A DNA stretch of 64,000 nt from Adiantum capillus-veneris (GCA_014529385.2 CM043956.1:89337221-89401220), one strand, 5' to 3'. Shown: positions 46,391 to 58,565, numbered from the stretch's first letter. Notes: generated by a model from the letters alone, not told the origin. Numbers and translations: made by a program.

Positions 46391-47140
46391 TTTCATAATA
46401 AATTGGTGGAATCTACAGAGGAGGTCTTGAAGATTAATTTGTAAATTAAAACCCTTTCGAGGAAAGACTGCAAAGAAAAGTTGAGATAATGAAAGGAATT
46501 GTTCGTTTTCTTGAATGATTACAAACTCCTGTGGTGAAACAAGAAGAGAAAAAGAATGATTTCAATCTATGGGATTCGATAGGAGATTATAAATTGTCAA
46601 TAGACCTGGCAACCTTAGTGGAAATATCATCACTATGTAAGAAGCAGTTATATCAAAAATTAGTACGACGAAGGGGAAAGAGAAGAAGTCCTAGACTAAG
46701 CAATAATGCTGCGGATCAACATGTTCATGGATCTAGAAGCTCCTACTATCTGTGTGGAGATAGGAAACCATAATGTAATTGGAGTTCAATTGGATGGAGG
46801 GGCTGCCATAAGTCTCGTGGACTGAGCAGACTATGAAGGAATTGAGATTAAAGAATGTTAAGCCCACAAATATAATTGTTCAGTTAGCGTACCAACAATG
46901 TCTAAAACCTATAGGGATTTTACAGCAAGGAGTTGGAATTATAGTGGCAGGACTAGAGTTTTGTGTGAGTTACCTCATAGTTTGACCACATTCTTATGGT
47001 GCATCTTTGTCAATTTTTCTGGGAAGACCTTGGTTAGTACAAGCTCGATGTATTCATAGTTTGCATAAGGGAGTTATAACTATTGGACCCCGAGAAGATA
47101 GGGTGGACTTAAGAGTGGTTTTCAAGGAGTTTTTATGACA
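46391..47140 (+). pseudogene. Element 3 protease remnant
   Basis: Resumes element 3 after the chromovirus. VEIGNHNVIGVQLDGGAAIS (about 46752-46811) contains the catalytic Asp in a DGGA site, like the Tat-type element above. A degenerate GRPWLVQA-like segment follows near 47020-47045. A long open frame upstream (46531-46773) supplies the N-terminal spacer. Several stops lie after 46820. Confidence 0.7.
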
Positions 47141-48350
47141 ATACTCCACGTTCACCTTGTCAGAGGTTAATGAAACTACAGACTATATAGTGGTAACGGT
47201 TTTAGGATGAATAAGCGGTTAAGCAAAGATTTGCATTAAATGCTAAAAAATATTCATGCTTTCTGCATAACGGTTATCACATGTAAGTTTATAATTCTTC
47301 AAAAATATTATCTACCTCGGAGAGTGGAGGAAATTTTACCCGACATATAGGAATGGGTGAGTTTAAGGTGCATTACTCTTCAAAGAATGACTCTGATAAG
47401 GATATTACTTGTTGGTTATCTACATTTGAGGAATGTTTGGTAAATTGTTTTAATATGAAAATAGAGGAAGAATTAAGCATGTATAAAAAATCTAGATACA
47501 AGATGGAATTTTTACAAATTCAGGAACCTGAAAACATATGAAACCATGGTACATTTGAACGGAAGATGGATGCATTAGAAATAGGGAAAGGACAAGCTTT
47601 GATGGAAGCTAGGCAAAATAAGGAGTTAGCAATGCTAGAAAATAGCTTTACTCAATACCACATGCTCCAGTTAAATGAACAAATAGGATAGATTTGTCTG
47701 ATTTTAGAAGAAGAATGTAGAGCTCATGTTGAGGAAGTGGAGAATATGAGTGAATGTATTAGAGCAATGAAAGAGGAGATTCAGGGGTATAAGCAACTTT
47801 AGGATCCCAAGTCCTTTTCAATGATGAAAGATTCCATGAGAGTGAGTCTATAATTTCCAAAGCTAATGATCAATGTACTCACAATGCTAGTAAATCTATC
47901 AATAACCAAATAGATACTTCTACTAAAAGTCCATGTTTATTAGGAGATGTGGAAAAAGAGGAAAGAGAGCTAGTGGACGATCACATAGCTACATTGTTAG
48001 ACAATGAGAAAAGAAAAGCTTTATTAGAAGCACGTCTTGATAATGAGTATTCATGAGTATGTGAGAAAATTAATTATTTTGATATCTCTATTACCTTGTG
48101 AGAGTCATAGAGAGGAAGTCAAAATTGAATAGAATGATGAACAATAAATTGGGGTTATTCTATTAGTAGAATTGCAACTTGAGGATTCATCTATTTGTGA
48201 ATCTGAGGCTGTGCTTAATGTTTGTATGGTGTCTATTGAGGAATGGGTTGATAGTAATAAGGAAACCTCCATTGCTCGATACGCTTCTACATTCAAGAGA
48301 AGTGTGGTTTAGAAGAAGAGGTGAAGTAGAATCATGATTGTGAGGAGAAT
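47141..48350 (+). pseudogene. Element 3 linker with predicted coiled-coil segments
   Basis: Between protease and reverse transcriptase lies about 1.2 kb with a recoverable helical character. Examples are ALEIGKGQALMEARQNKEL (about 47575-47630), ILEEECRAHVEEVENM (about 47700-47750) and DNEKRKALLEARLDNEY (about 48000-48050). The similar words KGQALMEAR and KRKALLEAR suggest an internal repeat. Stops at about 47540 and 47690 and frame changes break it. I do not recognise this segment from other Ty3 families. It is probably a lineage-specific spacer. Confidence 0.5.
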
Positions 48351-49200
48351 ATGCATAATTTATTAGAGAAAGTAACATACAAGGAAGAACCACGTCCTCC
48401 AATACGTGCTATGCCACAGAGGCATTCTCCTTTTGTGTCATCAAAAGGTAAAGAGACTATTCAATGGGAGGTACTCGAAGGAAAAGTTTTAACTCTGGGC
48501 AATCAATTGAAGTGGGCAACCCTACAAAAACTTCAATAAGTTTTGAGAGAGTATCATTATGATTTTGCTTGGTTGTACAAAGACCTACAAGGAGTAAAGC
48601 CTGAGCTATGTAAACATTATATTGGTTTAGAGCCTGATGCTTGACCTATTTGTCAACGTCAACGATGGACCAATCCTGTTTATGCAGAGTTGGTAAAAGT
48701 AGAGATGATGAAACTCCTAGATGTGGGGTTTATTTTATGCAGCTGCATACAATGAACGGGTGTCTCATATAGTGGTAGTACCCAAGAAAATTAAGAAAAT
48801 CCATATTTGTGTAGATTATAGGAAGCTTAATGGTAACAAAAAAGGATGATTTTTTGTTGCCCTTTACGCATCAAGTTTTAGATCGTGTGGCTGGATATTA
48901 ACTATATTCCTTTATGGATGGGTTGAGTGGCTACAATCAGATCCAAATACATGAGGAGGATCAATCAAAGACAACTTTCACTATAGAATGGGGCACATTT
49001 TCTTATTGGGGCATGCCATTTGGATTATGTAAAGCCCCTGCCACATTTCAACGTGTAATGATCACGGCTTATCAAATTTTTTTTTGCAAAAATGGATGGA
49101 AATCTTTTTGGATGATTTTTCAATAGAAGGGACTGGGGAGGATTTTCTTGAAAAATTAGCCTTGGTGTTTAACCATAGTGTAGACATGGCTATCTTGTTA
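48351..49200 (+). pseudogene. Element 3 reverse transcriptase remnant
   Basis: Recognisable blocks are LLDVGFI with a degenerate fingers section (48715-48830), YSFMDGLSGYNQIQIHEEDQ (48905-48965), MPFGLCKAPATFQRVM (49010-49060), and the catalytic FLDDFS (about 49107-49124). The last block is reached only after a frameshift at the T-run near 49077-49085. Many stops precede the palm. Confidence 0.85.
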
Positions 49201-49870
49201 AACCTTCAAAAGTGTGTCTTCGAGTTCCCAAGGGAGTGTTACTAGGGCATGTTATTTTTAGAGATGGAATTATAGTGGAAAAAAGTAAAATCAATGATTT
49301 GCCAATACCTCAAAATCTTTGTCAACTGCGAGGATTTCTAGGGCATGCAAACTATTATCGAAGATTCAGTTTGAACTTTGCTTCCGTCGTAGGATCCTTA
49401 ACAAATTTACTAAATAAAGAACTTAGGATATTTATGGACTAAGACATGTCAGGCTGCATTTGACAATAGTAAAGAATGTTCGATTAAAGTACCAATCTTA
49501 ATAGGTCCTGATTGGACAAAAGAGTTTCATATTCATGAAGATGCATCACATTCAGCAGTTGGGTCAGTGTTATACCAAGCTGATGAAAAAAAAATAGACC
49601 ATCTTATTTACTATGTTAGTTGAGTTTTAAGTGGTCCAGAGCACAATTATACTACGATGAAAAGGAATGCTATTCTATGGTTTTCTTAGTTGACAAATTT
49701 TGTCACTATTTATTGGGTAATCATTTCATATTTTGTGTGGATCATGCCGTATTGGAATATTTGTTGAATAAACCCAAAATATATTGCAAGAATTTTCTTT
49801 GAGGTGATTGTACGCCCAGGGAAGACACATGTTTTAGCACATCATCTTTCTAGATTACTGTGATGATAAA
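49201..49870 (+). pseudogene. Element 3 RNase H remnant
   Basis: The tether LRGFLGHANYYRRFSLNFA (49325-49381) is followed by FHIHEDASHSAVGSVLYQ (49527-49580) with the first Asp, GPEHNYTTMKRNAILWF, and HFIFCVDHAVLEYLLNKPK (49725-49780). A single retroviral-type RNase H is present; no second archaeal-type domain is visible, unlike the Tat-type element. Confidence 0.82.
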
Positions 49871-49939
49871 GAAAGGGGGGTAGATGATGACTTGCCTGAT
49901 GCTCATCTATTTGTTGTTGAGGGGTAATTACCTTGGTAT

Positions 49940-50437
49940 GTGGATATAGATAACTTTCTTAGTACAAAGGAGCATCCTCATAAATCTACACAACATGAGA
50001 GGAAGAAACTACTTCTTCAAGTCCGTCATTATTCTTTGTTAAGGGGATTTTTGTACCGCTATTTTCCTTGTGAGAAAATTTATAGATGGTGTTTAAGAGA
50101 AGACAAGATTTCTCAAGTCTTAAGGGCATTGCACGATGAGCTTTTTGAAGGTCATTTTGCAAGAGAATTAATAGAAAGGAAAATATTAAGGACAGGATAT
50201 TGGTCACCAACGGTATATACAGACTCCTTTGCCCATTGTAAAAAATGAGATAAGTGTTAGCATTTTGGTTAACCTAAATCCCAATATGCACCACCATTAA
50301 CACCAATATTAGCCTTAAGGACATTTGAGAAATGGGGCATAGATCATGTGGGTCCTATAGACCCTCCATCTCGATATCGATCTTATCGATATATACTAGT
50401 TTGTACGGACTATGGTACGAAGTGGGTTGAGGCCAAA
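49940..50437 (+). pseudogene. Element 3 integrase, 5' part (interrupted)
   Basis: Zinc-binding region HDELFEGHFARE followed by a degraded CxxC (CKK-DKC near 50238-50260). The first catalytic Asp is in [11 protein letters not shown] (about 50329-50360), then [14 protein letters not shown] up to the solo-LTR insertion at 50438. Confidence 0.85.
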
Positions 50438-51947
50438 TGTAATGGAATTGGCCTATTAACTTGAGAGTAGCCGAAATTAATGAGAGTACTTTTGAGAAAC
50501 TACTTTGAGAGCATAGCGGGTGAACATAGTTGAAGATAACAACATGAAGATAGAAATTATTTAACTTGGCATAAACAACACTTTTGCAAGAGAGAGAATT
50601 TAGAGGACATGACAACAATTGAGGACTGGATTTATGTGGAGTCAGTCTCCCCTCCAATAGGCATTTGTGTTATGATTTCTCCCATTAAGATAGACTAGTT
50701 ACAATACAATCTTTGTGTTCCTTGTGACCAAGCCTCAATCCCATGATCTCAAACACCTTCGAAGGTGGAGAGAGCTAGCAGGGAATGAGGTTAGGAAAGA
50801 GGAAGAAGAAACATTTAATAGAAGAAGGAACTAGTTCCTCACTTATCGTAACTCTTCTTGCTAGCATACATAATATCATAGTAATGAAGATGGAGAAGAT
50901 GTCAAGATTAATCATTGAAGCATGGCTCTTTGTTGGATTTTCAATCCATATCCAAGAGTGCTGGTGTAGGCTCTCAACCTCTAAATGCTTGGAAAAGGAG
51001 AGGGAGCTCTTGCACTTGGCACATTGCATAATGAGTGTGTGTGTGAGTGTTTGTGGGAGATTATAACCCCTAAGGAACCACCTAGTTTTTTTTTGTCAAC
51101 CCCCCCTTGTAGCTCATGCTTGAAGCTCATTAAACCCCTCCAGGCCTAGCCAATCACAAGCAGGAGGCATTACAAGCAGCAAGGGTAGCCTTAGGAAAAC
51201 TTTCCCCCTTTCCCCTTTGAGAGAGAGGAATAGATAAATGCAAATACAATTAATTAAATCTTCTTAATTATCATTGGACCCCTTGGGTGGCCAACCAATA
51301 CACTTCAGGCACACCATGACGAAAACAGGAGGAGGAACTTGACAAGTGTACCCTTTGCGTTGTTTGAACTAGGCATGCCTTGTGTGTGTGTGTTCTCTCT
51401 CACCCCCCCTCATGTAGGGCTGACACCCTCCTTTTAGGGATTGGATATTTGACTTTTGAAACCTCAAGCCGCTGAAGCCTAGGCCCAATTCCCACCACAA
51501 GCTTGGACCTTAAGCACTTCAAGCTTGGGCTAGGTTCTCACCTCAAGTAATTCTTAACATGTCAAGCATGATAAGAACCTCAAGAATCTTAATCAACAAG
51601 CACCTCAAGCACCTTAGTCATCAAGCACGACAAGCACCTCCAACACCTCAAGCTTAGGCCGGGTTCCCACCTCAATCTCAACCCTTACTTACCTAAGGTC
51701 AAAGCACTTTTACACTAGCTATTAGAGGTCTTCAATGAAGCTAGCCTAAGGTCTTATGCTCCATTGGTTAGCCTTGCTGTTTGATAGACCATCTCTCATT
51801 TGGGCCCCTTACCATTGGCCGCGTGTTGAGATATATCTATAAGCACATGTCTATATCTTAGCCCTTGTTCTCGTTATTTTCCACATTAAATGATCAGTTT
51901 AATATGAGAAAATCATTTGGGTTGGTTAAATATTAGATTCTACGACA
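50438..51947 (-). repeat. Solo LTR of the element 2 family, inserted in element 3 integrase
   Basis: On the plus strand it starts TGTAATGGAATTGG and ends GATTCTACGACA, matching the element 2 LTR ends. It is flanked by target duplication CCAAA (50433-50437 and 51948-51952). Internal landmarks shared with element 2 include CAATCTTTGTGTTCCTTG and a decayed version of the 45-bp minisatellite. It is clearly more diverged from the two element 2 LTRs than they are from each other. No internal sequence remains, as expected after LTR-LTR recombination. Confidence 0.93.
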
Positions 51948-52689
51948 CCAAACCTTTGAAAACTGATAATCAATGTATGTAGCTAAGTTCCTTTATGAAG
52001 ATATAATTATGAGGTTTGGTTGTAAAGGGATCAAGGGTCTCATTTTCTTAATGATATTATTTGGGAATTCACTGAGCTATACAAGATTAAGCAGCATAAA
52101 TCTACACCTTACTATCCACGTGCAAATGGGAAACCGGAGGTTACCAATATAATTTTGGGTAACATTCTAACGAAGAGAGTGGCTAATAATTGCCTTGATT
52201 GGGATGAATGTTTACGAGAATCATTATGGGCTTATCACACCACTTTTAAAGTGACAACTCAGAATATGCCCTTCACTTTGGTCTATGAAATAGAGACCAT
52301 TTTTTTAATCAAAAAAGAACTCCCAACCTTAAGGGTGGATTGGTCCGCTCGATTCAATGACGAAGAATCTTTGAAAGAAAGGTTGTATACTTTGATCAAA
52401 ATGGATGAGATACACCTACTAGCATTATAGATTATTGAGGCTATGCAACGGTTACGTAAGGCATGGTATGATTGTCATATTAAGGCTCATACGTTTTGAA
52501 AGGATGATAAGGTTTTGATTTATGATAGCCGATATTATCAGTTTCCAGGGAAATTGCAGATTCATTGGTTAGGTCCATTCAAAGTACTTCGGGCCTTTAC
52601 TAATGGATCTTTGTTGGTCCAACACATAGAGGGGACTTAAGATCCTTTTTGGGTCAGTGATCTACGAGTGAAACACTATTTCACTTAGT

Positions 52690-52690
<1 letters not shown>
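51948..52690 (+). pseudogene. Element 3 integrase, 3' part
   Basis: Continues the integrase after the solo LTR: TPYYPRANGKPEVTNIIL (about 52100-52160) holds the catalytic Glu, then LRESLWAYHTTFKVTTQNMP, FTLVYEIETIFLIKKELP, KDDKVLIYDSRYY, GKLQIHWLGPFKV and FWVSDLRVKHYF. The second catalytic Asp region near 52010-52035 is degraded. Stops occur at about 52430, 52498 and 52638. Confidence 0.85.

Positions 52691-52748
<58 letters not shown>
52691..52748. repeat. Compound (CT)n(AT)n microsatellite
   Basis: About 13 CT units followed directly by about 16 AT units, immediately after the integrase stop of element 3. Confidence 0.95.
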
Positions 52749-52751
<3 letters not shown>

Positions 52752-55059
52752 GAATTGATGATGAAAAAAATGAACTTTGAGTCTGTAGAGTCATTTTTGT
52801 TTGTTTTTTTTCTTTCTTGTTAATTTTGACATATTTTTGTTAATGCCGGCCATTTTATGGCAGGAGTTATCGCTTCATCTATCGTTTCATTTTTTTTCCA
52901 CTCCATCTCTATATTAGGTAAGTCATGGATACATCTCTTGATGACCTGTCTTTTGTATTTAGACCATATGTGTTAGGCTTGGTCTAGAGACTGTCTTGGC
53001 CATGATGCATGATTTGAATGAGCTAGAATGGTTACTACGTTGTTGGGGTCTGGGAATGGACTTAGAAGTCCATGATTGGGATTACCTTCATTTTCTAGAG
53101 GAGTTTCTTGATTTTCTTTACGACCGAGGATGAGGGAGAGACTGCTTTTCCTATGTTTCATGAACTCAATGACGATTAATTAGTAGATCCAATTCTAGAG
53201 ATGGATCATAATGTCCTTGATGATCTTGATGAAGGGGTACACATGGGACTACCAGGAGGGTTATACAAGATGTTGTTACCTAAACAGTAGGCAATAGTCC
53301 AATATGCACAAGCACAACCCTATGGAGGGGGTCTCCAGCATGTAGCACCTTTTGGTGTAGCCAATGCCCCTGAACTATTCCATAATATGTTGTGAGAGAC
53401 TTAGATGATGATGCAGAGGGAGGAGATGGACTTTAGGTTTGCCTATCTTGGCATGCACATGCTTTAAAATAAACAAAATCACAAACATCTAAGCAAATTT
53501 AAAAAATTCAAAAAGAAACGTTTTCTTCTATGCTTAATTTTCTGTTTTACTGAAAGAAAAATGCACTAAAAGCACAAAAACAAGGAAAACTAGCAAAAAA
53601 AAAAAAAGCAAAACAAAATCAACAAAAAACACATAAAAATTAAGAGCAGGACACCTACATTCCTTTGGGGAGTGTAGTCTAATTTTTTTGCAGAGTAAGT
53701 GATTTTGAATGAAGGGTAGTAGATGTTGAGACGTGAGGAGATAACATGTCCAAGCTGTATCTAGAGATGCACTTATTCAACAGAGTGTGTTTAAGAAAAC
53801 TAAACAGGTGTTTACTTTCCAATTTTTATTTTAAAACAATTTAAAAAAATTATATCATTTTTTGCTTGCTGCATGATAATACTATACTATCCATAATTTT
53901 AATAAACTTGCTATACGTACTAGGGGGTTTATATAGTTTTGTAAACTTTCCTTTATCTAGACTCCTTAATCACCAATTCATGACCAAGTTGATTAGTGGC
54001 TGAGAGTGGTAGTTTGGGTGATTGTTTAATAGAGTCACTATGGAAAATCTAGTTATGGAAATATATTTATTCTCTTAATGGTGATTTAACAATCCTTAGA
54101 AGTGATGTAGGTCTCTATAGTTTGCGAGCATAGACCTTTAAACTCTAGATTATGGGCAATACTATAGATACTTTACACTAGTGATGAGCCAAAAGGGAGG
54201 CAAAGAAAAACTTTATGTTAATGTTGTGTGACCATCACCATACACTATGTCTCTAGTGTTAGAGCCACGAGCCGTATCTAGGTTTTGTACAGGGTGGTCA
54301 GTGTAAAGTGCTAATAATTCTTGTCGACGTAGTAGTAAGACTAGAATGTGTACAAGATAAATAGATAAAAAGCAATCAAGTCCAACTTGCTAAATAAAAA
54401 TAAAAACAACAACAAGAAAAAAGAATGCAAGAAAATAAAACCACTAAAAAAGAGGAATTAAAAAGAAGGGAAACAAATAAAGATGATGACTTACACTTAG
54501 CTGTAAATGCTAATATATTTTCTATAATATAGGGGTTAATAGGTTTACCTCTATAGAGATTTATCTCCATGAAAGGGGGTTGTTGTTGCTATTAAATAAC
54601 AATAAATTTATTGTCTGGCATGGGTAGTCTATAGTCATTTGATTAATTGATCACCATATTATCTTTTTTTACCTCCTATTGCGAGGTTTTGGTTGGTGAT
54701 TAGTACTTATTTATAAATGTTTGTCAGTTAGGGTATATACACTTTTTAGCGCTAGTTGGTTTATATCACCATATTTAGTGTTTACTAAGCTATCATTGAT
54801 TAATGACTGACCGAAAAAATGTAATCTTTTTCATATTTTATAACAAGTTAGAATAGCCAAACTACAGTGCAATGTATGATGTGCTTCAAGATTCAGTGTT
54901 CATGAGGACGTTTGCATTTAAGCAGGGGAGAGAGTTATTTTTCAACAGTTGCTGTGAAGTGTAGGGTTGTAGAGCTAGGGAATTGCAGTTTTGTAGTAAT
55001 GAAGTGTAGGAGACATTTTTGTTCGTCAAGGACAAATTCACATTTGAGTGGGGGAGAAA
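52749..55059 (+). other. Element 3 3' region between integrase and LTR
   Basis: About 2.3 kb without a clear gene. Short, stop-riddled frames between 52920 and 53470 include LNELEWLLRCWGLGMDLEVH on the plus strand; I do not recognise them and see no signal peptide or envelope-like features. An A-rich tract follows (53570-53640). GAGGACGTTTGCATTTAAGC plus a purine run (54903-54935) is an imperfect copy of the true LTR-adjacent sequence at 55028-55059. Confidence 0.5.
55041..55059 (+). promoter_or_regulatory. Polypurine tract of element 3
   Basis: TTGAGTGGGGGAGAAA directly precedes TGTAGACC. The upstream AAGGACAAATTCACATT is the degenerate form of the GAGGACGAA... motif found before many plant Ty3 3' LTRs. 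Confidence 0.8.
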
Positions 55060-55570
55060 TGTAGACCCTAGGATATTTTGACATTTTGTAACAGTTTTTT
55101 GCAGTTATTGTTATTTTGGGGATGGCCACGGGCATTTTAAGAGCATATGCATGTTTAACTAGCTGGATTAAGACCGTGTTTTAAGACTATTTTTGTCAGT
55201 TTGAATTTTGCTTGAATAAATTTTATCGGTATTATTTGGAAACACGTTTGTAGCGAACATTTTCCTCAACTGTGGCTGTAGTACCATATTAGGCCTTTGA
55301 TTTCATGTCTCTGTTTCATCTTTGGTAGGAAGGTTCGAGTTAAAGACTCTCGTGGATAGAACTTGTAGGGTTGTTAGGAGTGTAGTGTATTCTATGCATA
55401 TCTAAAGTGGTAACATAAATTGACTTCCAAGATTTCCTAATTCATAGTGTATATAACGCAGCTTTGTAACAAGCCTAAGACAGAAGAAAAAATGCCTAGA
55501 GATAGAAGGATTTTTAAGTTCAAGACATGCTAGGATAGCTCTTTAAGGTCTTTTGCGTTGTCTTTATGAC
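55060..55570 (+). repeat. 3' LTR of element 3 (start certain, end not)
   Basis: Starts TGTAGACCCTAGGAT. A TATA box (GTGTATATAACGC, about 55437-55449) implies U3 of roughly 400 bp and transcription start near 55470. The right end could not be fixed because no 5' LTR is available for comparison. Confidence 0.6.
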
Positions 55571-56124
55571 GTTAAAATGTCTCTTTTTTTATCGATTTTG
55601 TAGGATATGAGAGCACCAATTCAAATGGTAAAACCCCAGTTAGATTTTGAGTTTGCATTTGAGGAAATCAAGAAATTTACACAAGTTTTAGTGCAATTAC
55701 TAGTAAAGGCTTTCAAATTTTAATTTAAGGACCGAGAGAGGGAGATAAATGGCGAGAAGGAGAGAGAAGAGAGAGACGGGACTTGAGTTTAGGTCTCGTT
55801 AGATAGATCTTTGAGATCTCAAGGATTGTCCCTACGACATTGAAACCTTTTTAAAGGTGGGAATAGGGTCTTAAACACCGTGGGAAAAGTTAAAAAGATA
55901 AAAAGATTTTCTTTTTGCTATTATCGTTCTGGAACAGAACCCTGCTAGAGAGAGAGGGCCAAGGGTCGTGAGTGTGAAGAAATTCACCAGGCAGTTCCAA
56001 GCGAGTGCTAGAGAGCCAAGGGAGCCTGTGTGTGTAGGGGTCACAAGGAAAGAGAGTGCACGAGCACACAAGGGAGAGCCGCGTGCTGTGTGTGTGTGTA
56101 TGTAGAGGAGAGAGTGAAGATGAT

Positions 56125-56237
56125 AAATTTCGAGCGCTGCTGCCTATGTGGCAGCAGCCATTGCCATTAAAAAGCTCTGCATTTTTAAGATCAACGGCGC
56201 CTGCTAGTCCCACGTAGAGCACTAGCGCTCAAAATTT
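56125..56237. mobile_element. Small MITE-like inverted repeat (113 bp) with internal hairpin
   Basis: The ends AAATTTCGAGCGCT and AGCGCTCAAAATTT are inverted with one mismatch and one indel, and similarity continues to about 20 bp. Just inside the left end, GCTGCTGCC (56136-56144) and GGCAGCAGC (56150-56158) form a perfect 9-bp stem with a 5-nt loop. GC-rich within AT-rich flanks; no coding capacity. Confidence 0.65.
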
Positions 56238-56496
56238 AACCGCAAATAGGAGAGAGAGTCCTCTTAGCATCGCAAGAAATGGAGAGAAAGTCTTCACCTC
56301 ACAAGAACGAGGGGAGAGAGGAGATTTTGCATATCGACCTCTCATAGACTGTGTGCATCAATTAGGATTATAGATAGAAAGGGAATATTTGTGGTGGAGA
56401 AAGCTACAGCTAGACAGAGAGAGAGAGAGAGTTTGTACTCTACCTGCCTCCGACTGATTTTTTGTGTATTTGGCCATTCGAGCGCACGTGCGCGCG

Positions 56497-56613
<117 letters not shown>

Positions 56614-56697
56614 GGTGCTTGCGATTATGTATATGAGCGCCAGTAAGAGAATTAAATAGAGAGAGAGTATTGTTTTTACTATAGGCAAGAAGCCATG

Positions 56698-56700
<3 letters not shown>

Positions 56701-56747
<47 letters not shown>
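56701..56747. repeat. Compound (AT)n(AG)n microsatellite
   Basis: 14 AT units followed directly by AG units. Confidence 0.95.
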
Positions 56748-56838
56748 CCTTTTATGTAAGAGTGTGTATGATTGTGTGCCTACATGAGATTGCAATTTTT
56801 TGAGTGAATGTATGCCTGTGTGTATGAGGGTTTTGATG

Positions 56839-56842
56839 CACA

Positions 56843-56888
<46 letters not shown>
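56839..56888. repeat. Compound (CA)n(GA)n microsatellite
   Basis: 11 CA units followed directly by 14 GA units. Confidence 0.95.
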
Positions 56889-56892
<4 letters not shown>

Positions 56893-57716
56893 GGCAGAGG
56901 CAAGATAGAAAGACAAAAAGAAGAGCTCGTTTGCCAATTTGCATCATTCTTGGGTGACATATTCTTTGCTTGTATGAGTGTAAGAATCAAAAGAGAGGAA
57001 ATTTCCTGTTGAGTGAGAGAAAGTAAAAAAAAGAGAGACATAGATTTTTTCCTACAGTGATAGTGTGAGTATTAAAGAGAGAGAAACAAGGAAAGAGAGT
57101 GAAAATTCAAATCTTGTACACACGAATGCGACGGCAAAGATGACAAAGAGCCAAATTGTGACTTAGCAAGCGACAATGGTAGCGGTAATTTGGGCAAAAC
57201 AAAACTATGGTTAGTTTATTGATGAATAGTAAGAGCAAATAATATTTGTGGAGTTAAATTTCAATATCAATGAAAACTCTAAAATCAAAAATTTGAATTT
57301 ATTTTAAAAGTTTTTAGTTTCAAAGTTTTGCATCGTATTCAATAAAATAAAAATAGAAAAAAATAAAAATGGCATATGCATTTTAGTATTAGCATTGGTG
57401 TTAAGATTATAATATAGATTTCTATCAATAAAAAACTCATCTTATTATATTTTTTGTGTCACGAAAAGATCGATGTATGTGCGTGCATTTGCAAATTAAT
57501 CAGAATCTGTGCTAATATAAATTTTATAAAAATCATTTAAATGCTTAAAAGCGTTCATTAGCAACGTTAGCACATTGATAATGTGAACTTATATGAAAAT
57601 CATATTAAAATTTCTTTTACAATAGTGTTAGTGTGTGCTTAGCAAAAAATTAGGCTATTTTAAGGCCAGTTAGGGGGCCGTTAAAGTTTTTGGACTTTGT
57701 TAGTAAATACTTGGAA

Positions 57717-57930
57717 TGTTGGAATTAGGGTTGCAGAGAAACACACATAGCTTGGAGAAGACGAAGTAAGCTCAAGGCACACAATAGAGAGTATGTTCCT
57801 TAGTGTGCAATGGAAAGATGGATATCCCTAGAGTGATGGGCGTATATACAATGCATGGGGCAAAAAACCTCCTAAAGAGGGAAAAAATGCCTCGGTGGTC
57901 CTAATGTGTTACCACATGTATATGGTAACA
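57717..57930 (-). repeat. 3' LTR of element 4 (214 bp)
   Basis: On the plus strand runs from TGTTGGAATTAGGG to TATGGTAACA. The adjacent polypurine tract on the minus strand reads CCAGGGGGATT. Confidence 0.93.
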
Positions 57931-58004
57931 AATCCCCCTGGAGTGATGCGGTGAACGAGAGCTGGCACATGAGTAAAGGGAAGTGCCATGCCCTGAGGAC
58001 ATGA

Positions 58005-58514
58005 TCAGTCCACAAAGGGGAGTAAGCCCAAAGCTTTGCAAAAAGCTTCAAGCTTCTCACGAGATAATGCCTTTGTGAAAAGATCTGCAAGGTTGTCCTG
58101 TGTTGGCACATAAGCCAAGTTGATCTCTCCTGCTGAGAGCCTCTCCCTGACATAGTGGTAATGCACCTCAATATGCTTTGTGTGACCATGAAAAATTGGG
58201 TTCCTCGCAACTGCCAATGCGCTCTGACTGTTAGTGTAGATAGTGTTGGCAGTGTCCTGTCCAACACCCAAATCAGCCATAAGGCCTCTGAGCCATACAC
58301 ACTCAACCGTAGCTGTGAAGACTATCCTGTACTCAGCCTCACAACTTGAAGTGGCCACGGTAGGCTGCTTCTTGCTCAACCATGATATACATGAACTGCC
58401 AAGCATGAAACAAAAACCACTTGTGGACACTCGCGTGTCAAAACAACCAGCCCAATTTGAGTCCGAAAAAGCATGAAAGTCTGGCAGCAATGATTCCCCC
58501 TTGGGATAAAACAA
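58005..58514 (-). pseudogene. Element 4 RNase H
   Basis: In the same frame as the reverse transcriptase upstream, separated from it only by a stop at 58566-58568 where the family has Trp (TGG to TGA). Motifs: FHAFSDSNWAGCFDTRVSTS (first Asp), SSCEAEYRIVFTA (Glu), IYTNSQSALAVARNPIFHGH (Asp replaced by Asn in the TDSQSA-type motif), and HIEVHYHYVRERL. Ends with the usual DLFTKALSREKLEAF tail. Confidence 0.9.
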
Positions 58515-58565
58515 GCCAAGATGTAAAGTGCCACTAAGGTAGCGGAAAATCCTCTTGACAGCCTG

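Larger units (their letters stand above)
34480..55570 (+). mobile_element. Old Ty3/gypsy element (element 3) hosting two later insertions
   Basis: Coding remnants run gag (34480-36503), protease (46391-47140), helical linker, reverse transcriptase, RNase H and integrase (to 52690), then a 3' region and an LTR start at 55060. Two foreign blocks split it: a chromovirus at 36504-46390 (duplication TTTCA) and a solo LTR at 50438-51947 (duplication CCAAA). Each insertion separates sequence that reads on continuously. Stops are dense in all domains. No matching 5' LTR was found, so the left boundary is approximate. Confidence 0.85.

Noticed and set aside
52920-53470. Envelope-like or extra 3' gene in element 3
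   Set aside because: Frames are short and stop-riddled, with no signal peptide, membrane segment or known motif.
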